Shown here piece after piece: positions 5,663 to 11,121 of a DNA stretch of 11,121 bases. The DNA comes from an uncultured bacterium (GTDB taxonomy: Bacteria > Bacillota > Clostridia > TANB77 > CAG-508), in assembly GCA_905215845.1 (NCBI GenBank), contig CAJMRU010000016.1, forward strand, positions 1 through 11,121. The letters run 5' to 3'. A program made the position numbers and the translations under genes. Position 1 is the stretch's first letter. The number at the start of each line of letters is the position of its first letter. The notes under the pieces are model-generated. The model was not told where the DNA came from. It made no database searches and worked only from the letters and a program-made list of their open reading frames with translations.

Positions 5663-5709
5663 AAAAAATGAGGTTTTTAAAGTTTCCTAACTTAAATCCT
5701 CATTTTTTT
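5662..5709 (-). terminator. Terminator between the (p)ppGpp synthetase gene and dnaG
   Basis: AAAAAAATGAGG (5662-5673) and CCTCATTTTTTT (5698-5709) are perfectly complementary over 12 bp, with T-runs on both strands. The 24-base loop has further partial pairing (TTAAGTT with AACTTTAA). The flanking T-runs would let it work in both directions, but only the minus strand has a gene to end. A second, weaker hairpin (5745-5753 with 5761-5769) lies between it and the synthetase stop and has no T-run. Confidence 0.75.
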
Positions 5710-5775
5710 AATATTTTCATATTAGTAATTTGGAAGTTTTTTATAGTAAGTAGTCTTAACCTACTTGCTGGTATT

Positions 5776-6435
5776 CTATTCTCTCATTAACATTATTTTT
5801 CCATCTAATTTATTAATTATCTTTGCATATGCAACTAAGTCTTTAGATTGTTTTCTTGTTATTTGACCTTTTCCTTTGTATTTCATTTTATGTTCTAGAC
5901 TTGCCCAAAAGTCCATTGCCATTGTCCTTATTTGCACTTCTACCTTTACATACATAATTTCTTTTGATAATGTTACTGGTACTTCGATAATCATATGATA
6001 ACTTGAATATCCACTTTCTTTCGGTTTTGTAACATAGTCTTTTTCTTTTAGTACTTTTATTCCAGGTATTTTTGTTATTAATTTTTTTACTGTAAAAATA
6101 TCTTTTATTATTGGTGTTATTATTCTTATTCCCGCTATATCATTAATATTTTCTATCATATCTTTGTATGTAAGTTCATATCCTTTTTTATTCATTTTTG
6201 TAATTATACTTTCTGGTCTTTTTACTCTAGTATTTATATGGTCTATTAAATCATAATCGTAAAATACTTTAAATTCTTCTTTTAGTATTTCTAGTTTTGT
6301 TTCTAATTCTTTTATTGCCATTTGGTATATTATCATTAACTTTTGAAATGTATTTCCCTTAGTTTCGACTTTTTCTTGATAGTTTAAAAAGTTTTCAACT
6401 TTTATTAAATTTACTTCTTTGTTTTTCTTTTTCAT
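5776..6435 (-). CDS. Small alarmone synthetase, GTP pyrophosphokinase (RelQ/YjbM-like)
   Basis: The 219-aa protein has a single RelA/SpoT synthetase domain and no HD hydrolase or TGS/ACT regulatory domains. It should therefore only make (p)ppGpp, by transferring pyrophosphate from ATP to GTP or GDP. Visible motifs are RVKRPESIITKMNKKG (about 70-85), NDIAGIRII (98-106, with the metal-binding Asp), KPKESGYSSYHMIIEVP (137-153) and EVQIRTMAMDFWASLEHKMKYK (166-187, with the catalytic Glu). Length and layout match the RelQ group rather than RelP, but I cannot decide between them by eye. Two in-frame ATGs sit behind AAGGAG: 6441 at only 3 nt and 6435 at 9 nt; the latter is chosen for spacing. It lies upstream of dnaG, whose enzyme is a known (p)ppGpp target, but a terminator separates them. 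Confidence 0.9.
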   Translation of the reverse strand: MKKKNKEVNLIKVENFLNYQEKVETKGNTFQKLMIIYQMAIKELETKLEILKEEFKVFYDYDLIDHINTRVKRPESIITKMNKKGYELTYKDMIENINDIAGIRIITPIIKDIFTVKKLITKIPGIKVLKEKDYVTKPKESGYSSYHMIIEVPVTLSKEIMYVKVEVQIRTMAMDFWASLEHKMKYKGKGQITRKQSKDLVAYAKIINKLDGKIMLMRE

Positions 6436-6585
6436 ACGCATTCACTCCTTGTATGATTTTATTTGTCTATCTTTAGTATATGCGTATTCTATATTATTAT
6501 TGTTTCCTTTTTATATTTTGTTTGTGTCTTTTTGATGAATTAATTTTTATATTTAAAAATTAATATATTGTTATATAAAAATATA

Positions 6586-6676
6586 AAGAGGCTATCATAA
6601 TGAACTTTTTTCCTCAAAGTATTATTATTTTTATATTATATCTCCTTTATGAAATGTAGTTCATACTATGCCTCTT
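6586..6676 (-). terminator. Interrupted inverted repeat behind the hypothetical gene, terminator-like
   Basis: AAGAGGC (6586-6592) with GCCTCTT (6670-6676) and ATGAACT (6600-6606) with AGTTCAT (6658-6664) form an imperfect stem of about 20 bp around a 51-base AT-rich loop, starting a few bases after the stop of the 431-aa gene. On the minus strand only an interrupted T-stretch follows. It could terminate that gene or be a small inverted-repeat element. The rest of 6442-6679 is AT-rich and shows no gene. Confidence 0.4.
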
Positions 6677-6679
6677 ATT

Positions 6680-7975
6680 TTATCTTTCTTCCTTAAACTT
6701 TGCTGATTTCACTTTTGGTGTTTCAGCTTTGACTGCTATATTTTTATTATTTTTAATTCTTTCAATCTGCTTTCTTTTTTCTATTGTTTGCAATAAAGTA
6801 TCTACTATTTTTTCAGCTTGTTCTTGCCCTAATTCTGCTAACGATTGATATAAACCTGCTTTATTACAATAATTACTAATATTCAATAAATCTTGATCTG
6901 TAATAATCTTCTTTCCTTGCTCTATGAATTCAGTTTTTACACTCTGTGGCAATTCTCCTAGTTTTGTTACATACTCTTTTATATTTTCACTTTCTTCTAT
7001 ATTTCCTCTTATTTGCCCTTTAGCATCTATCATAGATATTGTATCTAATTTTCCACCTTTTCTTTCTGTCTCTCGTGCTATTTTCCTAATAAATTTAACT
7101 TCTTCTTTATTATCTATTTCTCTCATCATTTCTGACTGAGGTATAACTAATCTTTTAAAACCATTTTTCTTGTAATTTTCAGCAATGTTTTTTGCCATCT
7201 CACCTAATAAATCTTCTTTAAATTTTAACTCATCAAATTGAAATTTAGCTTTTTCTCTATCTGCTCTTGGCATTTTTTTATATTCATATTCTGCTATTTT
7301 AGGAAAATTTTCTGAAAACATCTTTTCTACAGTTTTTAATCCTGCAAATTTTCTTGGCATTGTAATATTAAATTTCATGTAATTTAATACCATTTTCTTT
7401 GCTAAAATTTGATTAATCAACGATTTCATTTTTTCATTATTAAAATCTGGTTTTAGTTGTAAAATTTTATTTATATCTCCTAATATCTCAAATTCACCTA
7501 TATCTGCATTAACATTTTTATATATTTTTTCTAATTCTTTTAATATTAATTCTTCTTGTTTTTTTCTTTTGGTTTCAGGATCAGAAACTGCTTCAAATAT
7601 TTTTTGCTTTCTTTGAATTCCTAAATCTATCTCTTCAGCTATTTCTAATACTTTATTATCTGGCAATTCTTTAGATAATTTCCCTATTACCTCTACTGCG
7701 GTGTCATTTGGGATATCACTTTCTGGAATATTTATTATTGTTTCTACTGGTACTGAATTTGATATATTTTTCCTTAACAATAATTCTCTAAGTACTGCTT
7801 CTGATAAGCCTGGTGTTTTTTCTAATTTTCGCAGAGCTTCTTCAACTGCTTGTTTTGTTGCTACTTCTTCCCCTTCAGCTTTATTAAACTTTTCTTCTAT
7901 GTTTCCTACTATTTTTTTTACTTTTTCATCTTGAATTGTTTTTCTATTAGTAAATTTTTGAAATATTTCTTTCAT
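6680..7975 (-). CDS. Uncharacterised 431-aa soluble, charged, helical protein
   Basis: I do not recognise this protein. It has no signal peptide, no hydrophobic stretch long enough to cross a membrane, only one Cys (C370), and no nucleotide-binding or catalytic motif that I can name. Lys and Glu dominate. The predicted pattern is almost all helix, in four parts: 12-70 charged helices; 75-130 shorter helical units joined by Pro/Asp turns (PESDIPND, LPDNKVLEIAEEIDL) that look like alpha-solenoid repeats; 135-310 long charged helices; 325-431 helices with a basic tail. It may be a scaffold or cytoplasmic adaptor, but that is a guess. The ATG follows GGAAGGGAAG at about 8-10 nt. A weak promoter candidate is TTGATT (8059-8054), 17 nt, TTAATA. 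It stands alone between adhE and the synthetase. Its base composition matches its neighbours, so there is no sign of recent transfer. Confidence 0.8.
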   Translation of the reverse strand: MKEIFQKFTNRKTIQDEKVKKIVGNIEEKFNKAEGEEVATKQAVEEALRKLEKTPGLSEAVLRELLLRKNISNSVPVETIINIPESDIPNDTAVEVIGKLSKELPDNKVLEIAEEIDLGIQRKQKIFEAVSDPETKRKKQEELILKELEKIYKNVNADIGEFEILGDINKILQLKPDFNNEKMKSLINQILAKKMVLNYMKFNITMPRKFAGLKTVEKMFSENFPKIAEYEYKKMPRADREKAKFQFDELKFKEDLLGEMAKNIAENYKKNGFKRLVIPQSEMMREIDNKEEVKFIRKIARETERKGGKLDTISMIDAKGQIRGNIEESENIKEYVTKLGELPQSVKTEFIEQGKKIITDQDLLNISNYCNKAGLYQSLAELGQEQAEKIVDTLLQTIEKRKQIERIKNNKNIAVKAETPKVKSAKFKEER

Positions 7976-8292
7976 ATTTATTTCTTCCCTTCCTTAAAAG
8001 TCAATTCGAATAATTTTTTAATACTATATATATTAACATAATTAATGGCTTAAAATCAATAAATTTCAAAAACTTTATTTAACTAATATTAAATTATATA
8101 TGCATAATTAAATTCAAAAAAATTCTTTAAATATGATTGAAAAAGATTTATAACAATATAAAACACAAAAATAGCAAAGAATCTTGAAACTAAAGTTCTC
8201 ATAATGTTGATTATAAAATAAGAAAATTAGAGAAGCTACACTAGAATGGCTATCGTGGGTCTTTTTAAATGTAACTTTTACTTGTTGTATAC

Positions 8293-8340
8293 GGAAAAAT
8301 CTTATATAGGGTCAGATAAAAGCTGATTTTTCCTATATAA
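8293..8340. repeat. Competing inverted repeats in the adhE-downstream gap
   Basis: GGAAAAATC (8293-8301) pairs with GATTTTTCC (8325-8333), and TTATATAGG (8302-8310) pairs with CCTATATAA (8332-8340). Both are perfect 9-bp arms that share the bases 8332-8333. TCAG/CTGA (8312-8315, 8323-8326) nests inside the second. Read on the minus strand the second hairpin is followed by GATTTTT and could back up the adhE terminator. The rest of the 423-base gap 7976-8398 is AT-rich with no supported gene. Confidence 0.5.
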
Positions 8341-8341
8341 T

Positions 8342-8394
8342 AAAAAAGGGACTTCTCTAGAATTTAAAATATATATTCTTTGAGTTAGTCCCTT
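8342..8394 (-). terminator. Rho-independent terminator of adhE
   Basis: On the minus strand AAGGGACT (8394-8387) pairs with AGTCCCTT (8353-8346), followed by a run of six T (8347-8342). The 33-base loop contains a weaker AGAAT/ATTCT pairing. It begins about five bases after the adhE stop codon. Confidence 0.75.
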
Positions 8395-8398
8395 ATTT

Positions 8399-11008
8399 TT
8401 ATCTTCCATAATAGCTATCTAGCATTATTTGTTTAATTTCACTAACTAGTGGAACTCTTGGATTTGCAGTAGTACATTGGTCTTCAAATGCTCTATCTGC
8501 TAACATATCTACTTTTGCTAAAAATTCTTGTTCATCTATTCCTGCATCTTTAAATGATTTTGGAATATTTAAAATATCATTTAATTCTTTTATTTTTTCA
8601 ATTAAGCTATTTACTCCTTCTTCTATTGTATCTGCTTTTAGTCCAACTTTTTTAGCAATTTGTGCATATTTTTGATCTGCAATAAAGTATTCATATTTAG
8701 GGAATGATACAAATTTACTTGGTTTGCTTGAATTATATCTTACTACATATGGTAATAAGATTGCATTTATTCTTCCATGTGGTAAATGGAATTCTGCTCC
8801 TATCTTATGTGCTATTGAATGATTTACTCCTAAGAATGCATTTGTGAATGCCATTCCTGCTATTGTACTTGCATTATGCATTTTTTCACGAGCCTTTTTA
8901 TCATTTCCATTATTATATGCTTTTTCTAGATACTCAAATACTAGTTCTATTGCTTTCTCAGATAAACCATCTGTGTAATCTGATGCCATATTTGACACAT
9001 ATGCTTCTAATGCATGTGTTAGCACATCCATTCCAGTATCTGCTGTTACAGTCTTTGGCAGACTCATTACTAAGTCAGGGTCTACTATTGCTACATCAGG
9101 TGTTAGCTCATAATCTGCTAATGGATATTTTTTATTTTTTTCTTTATCTGTTATTACAGCAAATGATGTAACTTCTGAACCTGTTCCTGATGTTGTTGGT
9201 ATTGCTACCATTTGGCACTTAGTTCCTAGTTTTGGAAATTTATATGTTCTTTTTCTAATATCCATGAATTTTAATTTTAATCCTTCTGGATCTGCATCTT
9301 CATGTTCATAAAATAACCACATTCCTTTTGCAGCATCTATTGGGCTTCCCCCTCCTAATGCTATAATTACATCTGGTTTAAAAGCTTTCATTGCTTCTAC
9401 ACCTTTCATTATAGTATCAAAAGATGGGTCTGGTTCTACACTACTAAATATTTCAGAATGAACATATTGATGTCTATTTCTTAAATGATATAAAATTTTA
9501 TCTACATATCCTAATTTTACCATTCCTTCATCTGTTACTATAAAAGCTCTTTCTATATTAGGCATTTTTTCTAGGTATGCTATTGAGCCTGATTCAAAAT
9601 ATATTTTTTCTGGAACTTTAAACCATTGCATATTTACCCTCCTATTTGCCACTCTTTTTATATTTATTAAATTAACTGATGATACATTAGCAGTTGTAGA
9701 GTTTCCTCCAAAAGACCCACATCCAAGTGTTAATGATGGCATATTTGTATTATATATATCTCCAATTGCACCATGTGTAGATGGTGAATTTACTATAATT
9801 CTTCCTGCTTTCATTGTTTTTGAAAATTTTAATATAGTTTCTTTATCTTCAGCATGAATAACAGCAGAATGTCCTAATCCTCCAAATTCAATTAATTTTT
9901 CAGATTTTTCAATTCCGTCTTCTTCGTTTTCTACTATATAATATGTTAGTACAGGGCTTAATTTTTCTTTTGAAAATGGATATTCTTCACCTATTCCTTC
10001 TTCATATACTACTAAAACTTTAGTATCTTCTGGAACTTCAAAACCAGCTTCTCTTGCTATCATATATGGATATTGTCCAGGAACATGTGATTTTAATTTA
10101 TATCCATATTCTTCTGTATATTCAAACATACTATTTGCTAATTTTTGTTTTTCTTCCTCATTTACAAAATAGCATCCTGATTCTTTCATTAATCTTTCAA
10201 ATTCTTGATAAATATCTCTATCAACTAAAACAGCTTGTTCTGAAGCACAAATCATTCCATTATCAAATGATTTTGACATTACTAAGTCATTTACTGATGT
10301 TTTTAATTTTGCTGTTTTATTTATATAGCAAGGTACATTTCCTGGTCCTACACCTAATGCAGGTTTTCCACAAGAATATGCTGAACGAACCATTCCTGTC
10401 CCTCCTGTTGCTAATATTAAATTTACATCAGGATGATTCATTAACATTTTTGTTGCTAATACTGATGGTTCTTCTACCCATAATATGCAATTTTCTGGTG
10501 CTCCTGCTTTAACTGCTGCATCTCTTAAAATTCTTGCTGCTTCACTACTACATTTTTGTGCTGATGGGTGGAATCCGAATATAATTACATTTCTAGTTTT
10601 TGCTGAAATAATTGATTTAAACATTGTTGTAGATGTTGGATTTGTTACTGGTGTTACTCCTGCAATTATTCCTACTGGTTCTGCAATTTCTACATATTCA
10701 TCTTCTTCATTTTCATCTATTATACCAACTGTTTTTTCATATTTAATACTATGATATATATATTCAGTTGCGAACATATTCTTTGTTATTTTATCTTCAT
10801 ATATTCCTCTTTGTGTTTCTTCTACTGCCATTTTAGCTAATTCCATATGATGTTCTAGTCCAGCCATTGACATAGCTTTAACAATATTGTTTACTTGTTC
10901 TTGATTTAATTCTAAATATTGCTTTGATGCTATTTTAGCTTTTTCTACTAAATCATTTATCATTTTCTTTACTTTTACTTCCTCGTCAATATTAGTTTCA
11001 TTTGGCAT
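8399..11008 (-). CDS. adhE: Bifunctional acetaldehyde-CoA/alcohol dehydrogenase
   Basis: The 869-aa protein reduces acetyl-CoA to acetaldehyde and then to ethanol, consuming two NADH, to rebalance redox in fermentation; such enzymes assemble into spirosome filaments. The N-terminal aldehyde dehydrogenase half (about 15-445) has TGGTGMV (201-207), GVGPGNVP and the catalytic Cys254 in SFDNGMICASEQ. A linker near 446-465 leads to the iron-dependent alcohol dehydrogenase half, with GGGSPIDAAK (552-561), PTTSGTGSEVT and probable iron ligands D661, H665, H730 and H744 (MDVLTHALEAY, NHSIAHKIG, HLPHG). Length and order match full-size AdhE with no damage. The ATG follows AAAGGAGG at 7 nt. It is a single-gene unit with its own strong promoter and terminator. 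Confidence 0.97.
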   Translation of the reverse strand: MPNETNIDEEVKVKKMINDLVEKAKIASKQYLELNQEQVNNIVKAMSMAGLEHHMELAKMAVEETQRGIYEDKITKNMFATEYIYHSIKYEKTVGIIDENEEDEYVEIAEPVGIIAGVTPVTNPTSTTMFKSIISAKTRNVIIFGFHPSAQKCSSEAARILRDAAVKAGAPENCILWVEEPSVLATKMLMNHPDVNLILATGGTGMVRSAYSCGKPALGVGPGNVPCYINKTAKLKTSVNDLVMSKSFDNGMICASEQAVLVDRDIYQEFERLMKESGCYFVNEEEKQKLANSMFEYTEEYGYKLKSHVPGQYPYMIAREAGFEVPEDTKVLVVYEEGIGEEYPFSKEKLSPVLTYYIVENEEDGIEKSEKLIEFGGLGHSAVIHAEDKETILKFSKTMKAGRIIVNSPSTHGAIGDIYNTNMPSLTLGCGSFGGNSTTANVSSVNLINIKRVANRRVNMQWFKVPEKIYFESGSIAYLEKMPNIERAFIVTDEGMVKLGYVDKILYHLRNRHQYVHSEIFSSVEPDPSFDTIMKGVEAMKAFKPDVIIALGGGSPIDAAKGMWLFYEHEDADPEGLKLKFMDIRKRTYKFPKLGTKCQMVAIPTTSGTGSEVTSFAVITDKEKNKKYPLADYELTPDVAIVDPDLVMSLPKTVTADTGMDVLTHALEAYVSNMASDYTDGLSEKAIELVFEYLEKAYNNGNDKKAREKMHNASTIAGMAFTNAFLGVNHSIAHKIGAEFHLPHGRINAILLPYVVRYNSSKPSKFVSFPKYEYFIADQKYAQIAKKVGLKADTIEEGVNSLIEKIKELNDILNIPKSFKDAGIDEQEFLAKVDMLADRAFEDQCTTANPRVPLVSEIKQIMLDSYYGR

Positions 11009-11038
11009 AAAAATTCCTCCTTTTCTTTTGTTAGATAC

Positions 11039-11066
11039 ATTATATAGTAATCAATAGTTTTGTCAA
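11039..11066 (-). promoter_or_regulatory. Strong promoter of adhE
   Basis: A perfect TTGACA (11066-11061), 16 nt, and perfect TATAAT (11044-11039) read towards adhE, leaving a leader of roughly 25 nt. Further upstream, TTGTGAA (11098-11104, plus strand) resembles one half of a Rex (NADH sensor) site, but I see no matching second half. Redox control by Rex is therefore only a possibility. Confidence 0.75.
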
Positions 11067-11121
11067 TGGTTTTAAAAATTTATTTTATATAATTATTTTG
11101 TGAATTTTAAAATTTTATATT

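Noticed and set aside
8244..8324. 26-codon plus-strand frame beginning MAIVGLFKC
   Set aside because: No SD, no terminator of its own and it crosses the inverted repeats; most likely chance.
10054..10512. 152-codon plus-strand frame opposite adhE
   Set aside because: Leu-rich, low-complexity shadow of the adhE coding strand, without SD or recognisable content; the same holds for the plus-strand frames opposite dnaG, rpoD and the 431-aa gene.
11098..11104. Rex operator upstream of adhE
   Set aside because: Only one half-site (TTGTGAA) is visible; the palindromic partner is missing.

Overview
The window is AT-rich, with short intergenic gaps, strong Gram-positive Shine-Dalgarno (SD) sites and almost every gene on the minus strand. 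Together with the dnaG-rpoD gene pair and a clostridial-type bifunctional AdhE, this points to a low-GC Firmicute, most likely a Clostridia member. I assign no species.

Layout, reading the minus strand from right to left. adhE (8399-11008) has its own near-consensus promoter and a terminator. A 423-base gap follows, with several competing inverted repeats and no convincing gene. Next is a 431-aa soluble, charged, helical protein I do not recognise (6680-7975), then a small (p)ppGpp synthetase (5776-6435). A terminator and a new promoter lead into a macromolecular-synthesis operon, dnaG-rpoD-mscS-like (5573 down to 1495). In it, dnaG and rpoD are tightly coupled and a small-conductance mechanosensitive channel gene is added behind rpoD. 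An OmpR/PhoB response regulator (273-950) is followed by what looks like the stub of its histidine kinase. The left edge (1-174) carries the start of an ABC-2 polysaccharide-export permease with much higher GC and different codon use.

The most interesting part is the 'empty' gap 951-1494. On the plus strand it holds a promoter, a structured leader, a strong SD, a TTG-started 42-aa peptide gene and a terminator. Converging on it from the minus strand is a near-consensus promoter (TTGACA-17-TATTAT), giving a predicted RNA of about 79 nt that ends in its own terminator. The two transcripts should not overlap, yet the small RNA carries a copy of the complement of the peptide's start region: 19 bp with a one-base bulge, covering the TTG codon. 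The two terminator hairpins also have 8-nt loops that are complementary over 7 nt. This is the architecture of par (fst/RNA II)-type antisense-controlled loci (type I toxin-antitoxin modules), but the peptide is not an Fst-like membrane peptide. I propose it as an undescribed antisense-RNA-controlled small-protein locus. The proposal comes from reading sequence by eye; nothing was computed or searched.
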